Below the pieces are notes generated by a model that was not told the origin of the DNA, made no database searches, and saw only the letters and a list, made by a program, of their open reading frames with translations. Shown here piece by piece: positions 1 to 10,919 of a stretch of 64,000 bases of DNA. A program made the translations under genes and the position numbers. The DNA lies in the NCBI GenBank assembly GCA_014529385.2, contig CM043960.1, forward strand, positions 123,034,543 to 123,098,542, in the 5' to 3' direction. Each line of letters starts with the position of its first letter. The stretch's first letter is position 1. This DNA comes from Adiantum capillus-veneris (taxonomy: Eukaryota > Streptophyta > Polypodiopsida > Polypodiales > Pteridaceae).

Positions 1-237
1 TCAACATATACATTAGACACCTTTTTACCCCTTATGTAAGCATCCACAATGGGTTCCACATCTTTTTGTAGCTTTGAGGCCACAACCTTAATGGAAAGAT
101 TTGCTTTCTTTTTTGGAATTCTTGTACTTACCAACTTTGGCCATTGCCTTCTTACTTTGGTTGATAGGTGTAGAAGTTGAGGCCATGAAATGTTTGGCTT
201 TTGGGTTTGTAAATCCTCCAGGATGTTGGTGAAGTTG
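1..237. other. Unassigned left edge
   Basis: No gene could be supported here. A short lysine/serine-rich minus-strand reading frame (about 88-291) has no recognisable domain. It overlaps the LTR scrap that follows, so it is probably not a gene. Confidence 0.3.
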
Positions 238-312
238 AGATCCTACACCAACACTCTTGGCTATGGAAAACAAATTCCAACCAAGAGCCATGATTCAGTG
301 CTTAAGCTTTTC
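238..312 (+). repeat. LTR scrap of the element-B family
   Basis: About 75 bases here, containing ACACTCTTGGCTATGG and CCAACCAAGAGCCATG, align by eye with a stretch of the element-B 5' LTR near 13105-13175 and of the solo LTR near 42375-42450. The alignment is partial and has several mismatches. No LTR end, primer site or coding sequence accompanies it, so I read it as a fragment of that LTR family. Confidence 0.5.
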
Positions 313-949
313 ACCTTAAAGTTTTTGATAGTTTATTTTGAAAGAGAAGCAATTCTTTCAAGACTGTTCATATTTTTTACTACAAGTTAAAAAATAGAAT
401 TTCATTTGTTTTTGAGCTTTTCATGACAATAGTAAGAATTATATATATGTGAATCTAGATTTTTCTTTTTTTTATTTTGTATGTAAGAAGTTTCACAAGG
501 TATTGAGTCAATATATGAAAGTAGTGTCTTATTCACTAAAATCTATGATTTGAGCAATTTTTGTGGCTCAAGTTTGTTTTGTAGCTCATTACAAGTTTTA
601 CGTCCTAGAGAGAGAGAGAGAGAGGGCAATTGAAGTTTAATCTTCTGATGAATTGATATCCAAAGTTCAATACGTCTAAAAATTAACATATATTAGATAG
701 TAAACTAAATATTAGGTTTACAACAAATTTTGTTAACATGATAGAGATTGTTGACAAATAATTCAACAAATAGTTGTCAAATAATTATGATTTTCTTTTA
801 TTTTTCCTAGCTGCATTAGGATTTGATGTGAGATACTTTGATAAACACAACGAGTATGAACATTTGTAGACATTATGAAAATATGTATACGAAATATGTA
901 TACTTTTCACTGTTGCCTTATGGAACAAGTACTTCTTGTACAATATACT
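313..949. other. AT-rich stretch, no gene
   Basis: Low-complexity, AT-rich DNA with a short AG tract at about 607-624. No open frame with recognisable content and no element ends were seen. The base composition changes sharply to GC-rich at about 950, where the SINE-like segment begins. Confidence 0.5.
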
Positions 950-1235
950 CAAAGAACGCGAGCGAAAACAGGCACACTTCCGCTGCACAGTGCGGGGACA
1001 GACAGCAACAGCTGACCACGGCTGCCCCATCTACGCCCTCCACAGCGCATGACAAAGGCAAACTCGACCGGCAACTTGACGGCACCGAGGCTCCGAAGGC
1101 TTCCGTTGGCGCCATTGGCGCCGCGCATAGGAAGGCCCGCTTAACCCTTGCATGAAAGAGGGTTGAACCCACCTCATGAGAGTAAGAGTCCAACACTTTA
1201 CCATCAAGCTATTGACCCTTATTGTGTGTAACAAG
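950..1235 (-). mobile_element. tRNA-derived SINE-like segment
   Basis: On the minus strand the order is an A-box-like TAGCTTGATGG (plus 1201-1211), then 32 bases later a B-box match GTTCAACCC (plus 1160-1168). That is the layout of a Pol III internal promoter in tRNA-derived SINEs. A GC-rich unrelated body follows down to about 950, where composition becomes AT-rich. The tRNA-like head does not fold into a complete tRNA by eye: no 3' acceptor arm follows the B box. The 3' end, tail and target-site duplication were not resolved. Family assignment is not attempted. Confidence 0.5.
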
Positions 1236-1239
1236 GAAA

Positions 1240-1585
1240 GATAGCCTATTTGTCTTGAAAGGAAAACGAGAAGGAAAGGGAAAGCTTCAAACTTCAAGGA
1301 AGTAGCTTCACCCTTCCTTTTCACTTCTTGGAGGAAGGCAAGTTTTTCTCCAAAAATTCTTTTTTCCTCAAGGAGGTAGCTTCAAAGTGAACAAAAGCTT
1401 TCACAAAAATGACGGGTTTTTGTGAAGAATCAACAAAGGTTTCCTTACGGCGAACGACAAGTGAAGTGCTCAAATTTCCGCAAGGCGAGGTTCGCATGCA
1501 ATGCAAATCGCGGAGCATACAAAACACAAAGACTTCATTTCACAAGGTACAAGTTGTCGTTTATTTTCTCTCTTCGCATTAATGT
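1240..1585 (+). other. Upstream leader of element A
   Basis: Non-coding, purine-rich sequence before the gag start. A short near-duplicate (CAAGGAAGTAGCTTCA at about 1297, CAAGGAGGTAGCTTCA at about 1368) is visible. No tRNA primer site was recognised. Confidence 0.4.
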
Positions 1586-2976
1586 GTGTTTACCATGGCC
1601 AGTGAGGATATCCCACCTACACACATGTTTGATTTTGAGCACTTAGATCAAAATCAAGGCACCACGGGTGCGGCTGACACTAATATGCATGATGACAATG
1701 ATCTAGGAGATCATGGCCTTGTAGATATGGCTGCTTTCGAGACTTTGGAAAATCGTCAAAGCGTACTTGAATGCAACCTCTCTGCACTTAATGCAAATGT
1801 TGCCAATCTTACGGAGTTACTTGTAAAATTTATGAACTCACAAACGACTCAAGGAGCCACAAGTGGCACGGTTCAAGGGAACCAAGCTCGCACGACTCAA
1901 GGAGTCCAAGAGACAAATGCTGCAGAAGATGCAGAAGGTAGCAATGCATTACTTAAGAATATCACCATTCCTGAATTTCATGGGGAAGAGCGTGATTGCA
2001 ACAAGGATGCAGTCAATACATTCTTACACAAATGGAGTGATATTCATCGATTGAGACACACCTCGGATACAAAGACAGCTGTGAAAACAAGTCTATCTCT
2101 TAAAGGCAAGGCCTATAAGTGGTGGATGAAATTTCCAATAGATGCTCGCCCTCCGTCCTGGGCTGTGTTTCAAGCTTCTTTCTCCAAAGAGTTTTTGGAC
2201 TCCAATGAAGAATATAAGAATTGGTTAGCATGGGATGCATGCCACAATGTGGCCTCTCTCTCACACAGTACCTTTCAAAGTATCGGGAAATCATATTAAA
2301 ACTAAAAGGTCTAGATGAATTCCAAAAGATACAGGGTTTTAATAGGGGACTTGACAAAGACTATTGTCTTCATGTCAAGACCCAACATCCAAAATTTTTG
2401 GAAGAAGCCATCAGTCATGCCCAAAGATATGATGATGACCAAGAGAGGAAAGGAAATGGTCCCCACACTAAGACTAATTTTGCTAAGAGCAATGTGGCTA
2501 AGAGCCAATGGCAAGGTAGATCTCCCACACGTTCCAAGAGGAATAAGAGACAATCTACCTCTCCATGCCCACAAGAGGCTAAGAAGCCTAAGCACTCACA
2601 AGATACTCCACATGGGTCTCTCAGCACTACCAATTTTGAGCGTGCAAAGAAACACAATTTGTGTTTTAGATGTCTTTCAGACCAACATAACAAGAAATAT
2701 TGTCCTCTTTTGCAAGGCAAAGAAAAGGCCATGCACACGGTGCAACGCCTCACATTAGATTCATTTCCTAAATATTGTGTTGTAGAGGTTCTTCATATGG
2801 AAGAAAAGGACAAGTGTTGTGTGACTGCTTCAATGTGGCAGCCCACCTTTGGCCCTCATGATTTGATTCGCATGCATGGCACTATTAACGGACAACGTGT
2901 TTGTATTTTACTGGATGATGGTGCAACTCATAACTTCTTGAACTATAAGCTAGTCAAGAAATTAAAGCTTACATAG
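1586..2976 (+). pseudogene. Element A gag with zinc knuckle and start of protease (broken)
   Basis: The first frame (1586-2299) starts acidic and Gln/Asn-rich. It then enters a retrotransposon gag domain with the typical pattern FHGEERD...DAVNTFLHKW...GKAYKWWMKF...WAVFQASF. Around 2250-2300 the reading shifts one frame and gag continues (from about 2221) to a basic region and a CX2CX4HX4C zinc knuckle (CFRCLSDQHNKKYC). The knuckle is followed by the aspartic protease active site as LDDGATHNF, where the residue after the Asp is Asp rather than the usual Ser/Thr. In-frame stops lie at 2974-2976 and 3028-3030. Gag packages the element RNA; the knuckle binds nucleic acid. The frameshift and stops make this copy defective. 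Confidence 0.85.
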
Positions 2977-3030
2977 ACTCCCTGCTCTCACAAGAATGTG
3001 GTGGAGCAGATGTCTGGGAATGATAAATAG

Positions 3031-3594
3031 GTATGGGACACGGTAGTTCAAGGGGTTGAGCTTATTGTTCAAGATCATACGATGACCCTTGACTTCCAAG
3101 TTATGAACATGGACCGTGTTGATGTAGTTTTAGGACGGGAGTGGCTACATGGTTTAGGAAACACATTGCACACTAGTTATGAACACAACTCCTTATCCTT
3201 TATAGCCAATGGTAAACATGTGCTTTTGCTTGGTAAGAAAAATATACCATCTACACCTCTTATATGTACAACTGGGCTTTCTATTTTGCAGAAAGCAAAT
3301 TTAATAGATGAAGTCTTTTTGTGTTATCGCTTGTCTCCAAGTCTTGTGAATTCCGAAGAGCAAAGTGCAATGAATTCTAGTAATGATATGCAAAGTGCAA
3401 TGAGTTCTAATGGTATGCAAAGTGCAATGAATTCTACTGATAGACAAAGTGTTAACAAATCTAACAAGCAAAGTTCTCTCAATTTTAATTCTATAGAGCA
3501 ACGTGCAAATGTTGTAAAACAAACATTATAGGAATTACAAGATTCTCCATCCCAGCATAACTCTAGTTTACTTTCTCCTTTTTCACGGAAAAAG
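3031..3594 (+). pseudogene. Element A protease C-terminal half and linker
   Basis: In the same frame as the protease start, residues around VDVVLGREWLHGLG give the conserved ILG-x-x-WL block of gypsy aspartic proteases. After it comes a low-complexity linker with tandem QSAMNS-type repeats (3361-3451) leading toward reverse transcriptase. A stop at 3529-3531 interrupts the frame before the RT start. The protease would cleave the Gag-Pol precursor. Confidence 0.75.
3361..3451 (+). repeat. Coding minisatellite in the protease-RT linker
   Basis: The unit CAAAGTGCAATGAATTCT recurs at 3361, 3391 and 3418 with a partial copy at 3445, spaced 30, 27 and 27 bases. All spacings are multiples of three, so the repeats stay in frame and encode Gln-Ser-Ala-Met-Asn-Ser-type units. 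Confidence 0.8.
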
Positions 3595-4629
3595 TTGACT
3601 CACTTACTCATGGAGTATAGTGATGTGTTCTCAAGTGATTTACCACAGGGTTTACCCCCTACACGTGATGTGCAACATGGCATAGATGTCTTGCCAGGCA
3701 CTAAACTGGTGAGTAAACCACCTTATCGTATGAGTGCTAAAGAAGCCAAGGAGGTTGAGAGTCAGTTGGCCGACTACCTCGCCCGTGGTTTCATTAGACC
3801 TAACACTTCGCCTTGGGCATCACCAATTCTATTGGTAAAAAAGAAAGATGGTACTATGCTCATGTGTGTAGATTATCGCGGATTAAACGCCATAACCATC
3901 AAGAACAAGTATCCTCTACCAAGAGTAGATGAGTTGTTTAATCAAGTCCATGGGGCAAGATACTATACAAAGATAGATCTTTGTTCAGGATACCACCAGG
4001 TGCGTATCCTTTTACAAGGTATCTCCAAAAACTGCCTTTAGAACACGGTTCGGGCATTTTGATTTTTTGATTATGCCTTTTGGTCTAGCCAATGCTCTAG
4101 CTACATTTATGACACTCATGGATAGTGTCTTATTTCCCTATCTTGGAAAATTTGTTGTGATTTTCCTTGATGACATTCTCATTTACAGTAAGATTGAAGA
4201 TGAACACATAGAACACTTAAGATTAGTGTTCGAATAGCTACGAGCTCATGTGTTGTATGCTAAGCAAAGCAAGTGCGATTTCTTTAAAACAGAGATACAT
4301 TACCTTAGTCATGTGATCTCTTATTATGGCATCAAGATGGACACTGACAAGGTCGCTGCCATTCTTCGATGGCCACATCCCAACACGGTTGAGGAGCTTC
4401 AAATTTTTTTAGGCATGGCTGGATTTTATCGACAATATATCCGTGACTATGCCAAAATCATTGTTCCTATGAGGGATCAACTTAAGGAAAAAGGTAAGAC
4501 CTTTTCTTGGGAAGAAGGCCAAAAACACAGTTTTGAACAACTCAAGTTAGCTATAGCCACTGCTCCCATCCAAGCAATCGTCGACCCACTTAAGCCGTTT
4601 GTGGTAGAGACTGATGCTAGTGATAAATC
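3595..4629 (+). pseudogene. Element A reverse transcriptase and first part of RNase H (broken)
   Basis: Fingers and palm motifs are clear: [50 protein letters not shown] and [11 protein letters not shown]. Near 4015 the reading shifts frame. The next frame carries MPFGLANA and the catalytic [12 protein letters not shown] stop lies at 4235-4237. Then come the thumb and connection region (QSKCDFF, FLGMAGFYRQYI) and the start of RNase H with its first catalytic Asp (VVETDASDKS). The domain is cut at 4629 by the copia element and continues at 9822. The FLDD catalytic pair is intact, but the frame is not. Confidence 0.9.
4625..4629. repeat. Left target-site duplication (AAATC) of the copia element
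   Basis: AAATC at 4625-4629 directly precedes the 5' LTR. The same five bases follow the 3' LTR at 9817-9821. This matches the 5-bp duplications made by copia integrases and fixes both element ends. Confidence 0.92.
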
Positions 4630-4821
4630 TGTTGGGGTATAAAGCCCAATGTGGTCGCCCAGATAAGTGGGCGGGCTGCCAGGCATGTACACATATTCTT
4701 TTGTAAAAACCTAATAAGAACTCACTATGCTCTACACATTACAGTAGAGCGAGTTCACCATATCCTCGTGCTCTTCTTCTCGCACCCTCTCTCGCGTCGC
4801 ACTTTCGCTCGTACTCCTTCA
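4630..4821 (+). repeat. 5' LTR of the copia element
   Basis: 192 bp, TG...CA ends, unusually short. It matches 9625-9816 with about seven substitutions and no indel seen. Confidence 0.95.
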
Positions 4822-4823
4822 AC

Positions 4824-4835
4824 TGGTATCAGAGC
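4824..4835 (+). other. Primer binding site, initiator-Met tRNA type
   Basis: TGGTATCAGAGC lies two bases downstream of the 5' LTR end (4821). It is complementary to the 3' end of plant initiator methionine tRNA, which primes minus-strand DNA synthesis. Confidence 0.92.
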
Positions 4836-5905
4836 TCAGATCGAGGCTCGGGGCAACACTACAGGAGGCTAGAGTCACCAGCTCAGATTGGAGTGAAATT
4901 CGACAGGCAAAGACACGGCCCCAAATCTCGTGGGCAAGCCCGAAGGGCTTGGTGTTGTCAGAATTTCATTCTGAGGTCATCTCGGCCATCGTTCGGCTTC
5001 GACAAAGTTCTGCAGAGGCCATTTTCGACTACGTGGTCGCAGCGGGTGCTCATCCGACTCTGCAAATTTGGGGTTTTCGGCCTACGACTGCAGGTGCTGA
5101 GGATATCGACACTCCCAGAGTGTTGATTTGTGGATGTCTACACATCGAAGGACGGCTCACAGTTCTTGGAGGCGTGTCACATACGACACGAGCGCATCTA
5201 CACAGACTGTAGGCGACATCCACTGGTTCATCAGGTAGCTTGTGTTTGCTGCTTGATATTCCAGATTTCATCCTGACATTGCAGGTACTTCCACATGGGA
5301 TGTATTGTCAAAGATGATGTATGTCTGTTGAGGGTTTGCTGGCTGTGAGTCACGCAGCAAACAACCGTCGCAGCGGTTACAGCATATAGTTGGAAATTTG
5401 TGGATGTATGACTTTGTGGGAAGTCTATGTACTGTCAGATTTACTGCAGCCTTTGTTGTGGGTCGAGTGAGGTTTTATTGAGCTGGGGGATTCTCGAATG
5501 TTGAGATCCTTTCGGTGATACAGGTCTTGGAGCGATCCCTCGAGCACCCTTAGATAGGCAGCTAGAATGTATTGACTGTGAGTTAGACAGTTGGGATTGC
5601 ATCTTTGCTTTACTGCCGTTGAGGCATTGTCGCAGTCTATGCTTACAGGACAGTGACAGGATAGTCAGAGACAGTACACGTGCAGGACAGGTTTACCCAC
5701 AGCTTACATTGTTAGAGAGACAGTGGTTTTTTGAGCTGTTTTTTAGTATACCATAGCCATTTTACAAAGGAGACTCTGCCAAAATTTCTACAGAATCTGA
5801 AGCTTTCTTGGTTCATTTGACAGGTTGATATTGGTTTAGAGGTCAGTTTACAGGGGAAACTCTGCCGAATTTTTCCAGGAAAGTAAACTACTGTGAAGCG
5901 TAGCT
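4836..5905 (+). other. Long untranslated leader of the copia element
   Basis: About 1.07 kb between primer site and gag start. No frame resembling a known domain is present; short open frames here look accidental. Packaging signals would be expected in this part of the RNA, but I cannot point to one. Confidence 0.6.
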
Positions 5906-6481
5906 ATGGCTGGATCACAGGACACTGCTCTTTACAATATCAAGAAGCTGGATGGAACCAATTTCCCATTGTGGAAGAAGCAGATTTGGCACGTGTTGGT
6001 TCAAAAGAAGCAGATAAAACCTATAAAGCTCAAGGGGATAAAACCAGAAGATATGGACGAAGATGAATGGAGCGAAATGGATGAATTAGCACTTTCTACC
6101 ATTATGCTGACTTTGGCAGAAAGTGTTTACTTCAATGTAGCAGACGAGATGTCGGCTTATCAAGCATGGTTAAAGCTGAGTGATCTTTATGAGAAGCAGA
6201 GTGCAGCTTCACAGGTATACTGGCTTAAGAAGCTTGTTGACTTGAAGATGAAAGAAGGGACACCTATGTCCACTCATCTGAATGAATTCAACACAATCTA
6301 TAGTCAGTTGTCAGCTCAAGGTGTCAAGTTTGATGAACCTGTTAGAGCTATGTTCCTGTTGATCACATTGCCGGAAAGTTGGGACACTTTTCGCACAGCT
6401 TTGAGTAATTCTGCTTTTAGTGTCAGGAGACATCTACTTCTTGAAGAATACAATGGACTCAGCTCTTCTTACAGCATCTGA
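5906..6481 (+). pseudogene. Copia gag, zinc knuckle deleted
   Basis: 191 codons starting MAGSQDTALYNIKKLDGTNF, the usual N-terminus of plant copia Gag (DUF4219/UBN2 type). This is followed by the conserved LKKLVDLKMKEGTPMSTHLNEF and LPESWDTFRTALSNS blocks. After ALSNS the protein loses its homology and ends. The adjacent frame starts with a segment that reads like the tail of a CCHC knuckle leading to DSALLTASDG. This points to a deletion near 6415-6425 that removed most of the zinc knuckle region and put gag out of frame with pol. Gag normally forms the particle shell. Confidence 0.85.
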
Positions 6482-8036
6482 TGGAAATGCACTGAGTGAC
6501 TGGATTATAGACTCAGGGGCATCACTTCATGTGTCTCCAAACACGGAGTGGTTTACCTCTTATGTGACCACTAAAGATCATGTTCGGCTAGGCAATGGGC
6601 AGACATGTGAGATCTTAGGTGTTGGAGATGTACAATTGAAGTTTCAGAATGGCTCTTCTTTCACGCTGAAGAATGTGAGACATGTTCCCGCCATTACAAA
6701 GAGCTTGATCAACACAGGTTTACTTGATGATGCTGGCTACGTCACCACTTTTGGACAGAACATGTGGAAGATATCCAAGGGTTCTATGACAGTAGCACAT
6801 GGAGTAAAGTCTGGAGGACTTTACATGATTTATGTATCAAATGTCTCTAAAAATGTAATCAATGTAACCGAGCAGCCGAACGTTTCTTTGTGGCATAGCC
6901 GGTTAGGACATATGTCCAAGAAGGGAATGGAAATCTTGTCTCGTTCTGGTTATTTGCCTGGCTTTTCATTTAATGATTTTGAATTCTGTGAACATTGTCT
7001 GTATGGTAAGCAAACACAGCAGCCACATAAGCATAGAAGCAGTAGAAGAGATACACAGTTGGCACTTGTTCATAGTGATTTGTGTGGACCCATGCCTAAC
7101 CTATCTCTAGGGGGAGCTTCTTACTTTATGACATTTATAGATGATTACTCGAAGAAAGTATGGGTTTACTTTCTCAAGCACAAGGATGAAGCGTTTAGTG
7201 TTTTCAAAACGTTTGTGACACTTGTAGAGAATCAGAGTGGCAAGAAGCTTAAATGCTTACGCACTGACAATGGTGGAGAGTATGTTTCAAAGGCCTTTCA
7301 GGACTTTTGTGAGTCAAAAGGTATAAAACATGAACTTACTGCTCCTTACAATCCTCCTCAAAATGGTGTTGCTGAGAGGATGAATAGGACCATACAAGAG
7401 AAGGTCAGAAGTATGTTGTCTAATGCACAGCTGCCAAATGGGTTTTGGGCTGAAGCTGTATCAACAGCTGTTCATCTTGTAAATAGATCTCCTAGCAAGG
7501 TTTTGCAGAAGGATTTAGTGCCAGAGATGGTATGGTCAGGCAAAATGCCCTCATACAAGCATCTCAGAGTCTTTGGCCGTGAGGCATATACTCACGTTCC
7601 AAAGGAATTTAGGAACAAACTTCAGCCAAAGAGTAGAAAGTGCATCTTTCTAGGCTATGGTAATTCTGGTGAGATGGGGTACAGACTTTGGGATCCCGAA
7701 TCTAGAAAGATTGTCCGCAGCAATGATGTTCACTTTAATGAATCCAAATATCATTATAAACCAGAGAGGGTTGAGGAGATTAGAAGAGTTGTCTTCCAAG
7801 AAGATGGACCTGCACGTGCAAGACAAAATGTCAGAGCTAAAGAGGAGCAAGGACAGGATAGAGTGGAACCACAGGTTGTGGCTAAGCCTGAGCCACCTAT
7901 TGTGTGTAGATCTAGATGTGTCACGCGACCTCCTGATAGGTTTGTTCCATCTATGAACTATGTCATGTTGACTGATTGCAATGAGCCTTCATGTTACAAG
8001 GAAGCAGTGCAAATGAAGGACTCCGGGAATTGGTAA
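6420..8036 (+). pseudogene. Copia pol, protease and integrase part
   Basis: The protease active site is WIIDSGASLHVSPNTEW. Integrase follows with an HHCC zinc finger (LWHSRLGHMS...CEHCLYGK). Its catalytic core residues are in HSDLCGP, RTDNGGEY and NGVAERMNRT, so the D-D-E triad looks intact. The C-terminal region contains the VFGREAYTHVPKEFRNKLQPKSRKCIFLGY block in two parts. The frame ends at a TAA (8034-8036) within the conserved GNW-x-LAM region before RT; translation continues in the same frame after it, so this is a single nonsense change. Integrase inserts the cDNA into the genome. Confidence 0.92.
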
Positions 8037-9536
8037 TTGGCCATGCTGTCAGAGATGACAGCTCTGCATAAAAGCAAGACATGGAAGCTAGTTAAATTAC
8101 CACAGGGCAAAAAGGCTCTACCTTGTAAATGGGTTTACAGGTATAAGATCACCGCTCATGATAGTCAGCCAAAGTACAAAGCAAGGCTTGTTGCCAAGGG
8201 CTTTAAGCAAGAACAAGGCATTGACTTTGATGAAGTCTTCTCTCCGGTGGTCAAGATGACTACATTGAGATGCCCTCTTGCATTGGTTGCCATATTAGAT
8301 TTGGTGTTGCACCAAATGGATGTCAAGACAACGTTCTTGCATGGTGATTTAGATGTGGAAATTTACATGCAGCAGCCAGAGGGGTTTGTTGAGAAAGGCA
8401 AGGAAGATTGGGTATGCCAGTTGTTAAAGAGTCTTTATGGCTTAAAACAATCACCGAGGGCATGGTACCATAAATTCCACAAGTTTATGCTTTCTCAAGG
8501 CTACAAGAGTAGTGAGTTTGATCACTGTCTATATACAAAGAAGGCTAAGGATGGTAGTTGGCTGATCCTTATTTTGTATGTGGATGACATGTTGATTGCT
8601 GGCAAGCAATTGGAAGAAATTTCAGCTTTGAAGTCAAAGATGGCAAAATCGTTTGACATGAAAGACATGGGTGAGGCAAGTCATATACTTGGTATGCGCA
8701 TTGAGAGAGACAGATGAAAGAAGTTGATTTGGTTATCTCAAACAGAGTATATTGACAAGGTTTTGCAACGTTTCAATATGGAGAAGGGAAAGGCACTGAG
8801 TGTTCCATTGCCACCATATGTGAAACTTAGCAAACAAGATTGTCCTGTGTCTGAGGAAGAACAGGCTGAAATGGATAAGATTCCATATGTGTCTGCAGTG
8901 GGTAGTTTGATGTATGCAATGATTGCTACTCGCCCAGACATTGCATTTGCAGTGGGAGTAGTAAGTCGATACATGTCAAACCCAGGCAAGAAACATTGGG
9001 AGGCAGTGAAAGGAATATTGAGATACCTGAAAGCTACAAAGAGTATGCGTATATGCTATGGGAGTCAGGAGCTAAGTGTAAAGGGTTTTATAGACTCAGA
9101 TTATGCAGGTGACTTAGACAACCGAAGGTCTACGTCAGGGTATGTCTTTACATTGGCTGGTGGAGCAGTATCATGGCGTTCTAGATTACAAGATTGTGTT
9201 ACTCAGTCTACTATAGAGGCTGAATATGTTGCAGCATCAGAGGCATGCAAAGAATCAATTTGGCTTAATCGACTAGTAACAGATTTGGGAATCAAAGAAG
9301 AGATGCCTGTGTTATATTGTGATAGTCAAAGTGCTATACAATTGGCTCGCAATCCAGTTTATCACTCAAATACAAAGCATGTGGATGTGAAGTATCATTT
9401 CATCAGGGAAATGCTCGAGGATAAGCAACTTCAGCTTGTCAAAGTTCACACCACAGAAAATCCTGCTGATCTACTTACAAAAGGACTTCCCTCAGAGAGC
9501 TTTGCGCATTTTCGCAAGCAGTTAGGTGTAGGGTAG
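8037..9536 (+). pseudogene. Copia pol, reverse transcriptase and RNase H part
   Basis: Same frame as the protease-integrase part, beyond the 8034 stop. RT shows CKWVYRYK, ARLVAKGFKQ, VKTTFLHGDL, SLYGLKQSPRAWY and the catalytic LYVDDMLIAG. A TGA at 8715-8717 interrupts ERDR-x-KKLIWLSQTEY; the frame then continues with RPDIAFAVG. RNase H motifs follow: FIDSDYAGD, STIEAEYVA, LYCDSQSA and HVDVKYHFIRE. The C-terminus NPADLLTKGLPSESF is typical. All catalytic residues I can check are present, so two stops are the main lesions here. The product would copy element RNA into DNA. Confidence 0.93.
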
Positions 9537-9610
9537 TACATCACTTATCTACATCTCTTGTATATTAGCTTGTATAGTAGCTTCTCTCACACTTAAAGTA
9601 CCACATGGAC

Positions 9611-9624
9611 TTTAAGTGGGAGGT
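9611..9624 (+). other. Polypurine tract of the copia element
   Basis: TTTAAGTGGGAGGT ends immediately before the 3' LTR at 9625. The purine-rich core AAGTGGGAGG is the expected primer for plus-strand synthesis. Confidence 0.85.
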
Positions 9625-9816
9625 TGTTGGGGTATAAAGCCCAATGTGGTCGCCCAGGTAAGTGGGCGGGCCGCCAGGTATGTACACATATTCTTTTGTA
9701 AAAACCTAATAAGAACTCACTATGCTCTACACATTACAGTAGAGCGAGTTCACCATATCGTCGTGCTCTTCTTCTCGCACTCTCTCTCGCGTCGCACTTC
9801 TGCTCGTACTCCTTCA
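9625..9816 (+). repeat. 3' LTR of the copia element
   Basis: 192 bp, TGTTGGGG...CCTTCA, same length as the 5' LTR and about seven substitutions apart. It is followed by the second AAATC target duplication at 9817-9821. Confidence 0.95.
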
Positions 9817-9821
9817 AAATC

Positions 9822-10919
9822 CATTGGTGCGGTACTTCTCCAAGAGGGAATACCTATAGCCTTTGAAAGTAAAAAGTTATATAGAGCTCAACAGAATTAT
9901 TATGTTTATGAGAGAGAGCTCTATGCCATAATTCATGATTTACAAAAGTGGCGACACTATTTATATGGTGCCGAGTTTGAAGTAGTTGTTGACCATGAGA
10001 GTATCAAATGGTTTACTACTCAAACAGACTTGAAGGGCGGTAAAGCTAGATGGCAGAAATTGTTCAAGATTATGATTGTAAGCTACGATATCGCAAGGGG
10101 CAATATAATGTAGTAGCGGATGCACTAAGCTGGATGCCTCATATTAATTCACTTGCTTTCACGGAACTAAAGAGTGTATTTTTGGAGTCATTATGCGAAA
10201 AGTGTGCACAAGATCAATCATATGCTAAAGTGTGGAGTGCAGTTTTAAAAAAGGAGCCCTCACACTCACATGTCTCTGAACAGCCAGATCAACATGTCTC
10301 TGCACGCGCAGATAGAAACTCCAACACACAGAGCTCCACCCCTACTAAGGAAGAGCTTAAGCGATGGAAGAATTTTTCCATTGACGATGGCTACTTACTC
10401 CACAAAGGTAGAGTATGTGTGCCAAAGGACCCAGACGCTAGGCGCCAAATCTTATTTGAGTGTCACGATAGTCCAAGTGCTGGTCATCCAGCTATTCGTA
10501 AGACGTATGCCTTAGTTCGTCGGCAATTTTATTGGTCGGGCTTACATCATGATGTTCAAGAGTATGTACTAAACTACCAACAGTGCCAAGTTAATAAGGC
10601 AGAGCGTCTCAAGGTAGGTGGCCTTTTACATCCTGTAGAGATTCCACAAGGTAAGTGGGAGAGTATCTCTATGGATTTTGTAGTAGGACTACCTGCTACA
10701 AATCGTGGCCATGATGTCATTTGGGTAATTGAAGACCGTCTCACAGAGATGGGTCAATTCATTTCCACTAAGACTACGGTTAAGACACCGGAATTAGCAT
10801 GTCTATTTGTAGAGCATATATATAAACTCTACGGTATTCCAGCTAGTATCATTAGTGACAGAGATCGAAAGTTCGATAATCAGTTATGGAGAGATGTGTT
10901 TCCAAAAGTTGGAAGCTAA
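9822..10919 (+). pseudogene. Element A: rest of RNase H and start of integrase (broken)
   Basis: Resumes exactly where the RT/RNase H frame stopped: IGAVLLQEGIPIAFES, then YERELYAIIHDLQKWRHYLYG and VVVDHESIKWF. A frame change near 10080 leads to YRKGQYNVVADALSWMP. The integrase zinc finger follows as HDSPSAGH and YVLNYQQCQVNK, where the first Cys of the CxxC pair is Tyr. The core Asp residues are in ISMDFVVGLP and SDRDRKF. A frame change follows near 10900. The lost zinc-finger Cys and frameshifts indicate decay. Confidence 0.88.

Larger units (their letters stand above)
4630..9816 (+). mobile_element. Complete Ty1/copia element nested in element A
   Basis: The 5187-bp element has two 192-bp LTRs beginning TGTTGGGG and ending CCTTCA, a 5-bp target duplication, an iMet-type primer site, a long leader, gag, pol in the copia order (protease, integrase, RT, RNase H) and a polypurine tract. 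The two LTRs differ at about seven positions by my count, so it is not brand new. Two in-frame stops in pol and a deletion in gag make this copy non-autonomous. The element has inserted in the same orientation as the host gypsy, inside its RNase H domain. Confidence 0.95.

Noticed and set aside
1150-1235. tRNA gene on the minus strand
   Set aside because: A and B boxes are present but the acceptor stem and other arms do not pair, and GC-rich non-tRNA sequence follows. SINE-like is the better reading.
4893-5271. Extra ORF in the copia leader
   Set aside because: Overlapping short frames on both strands without domain similarity; a leader is expected here.
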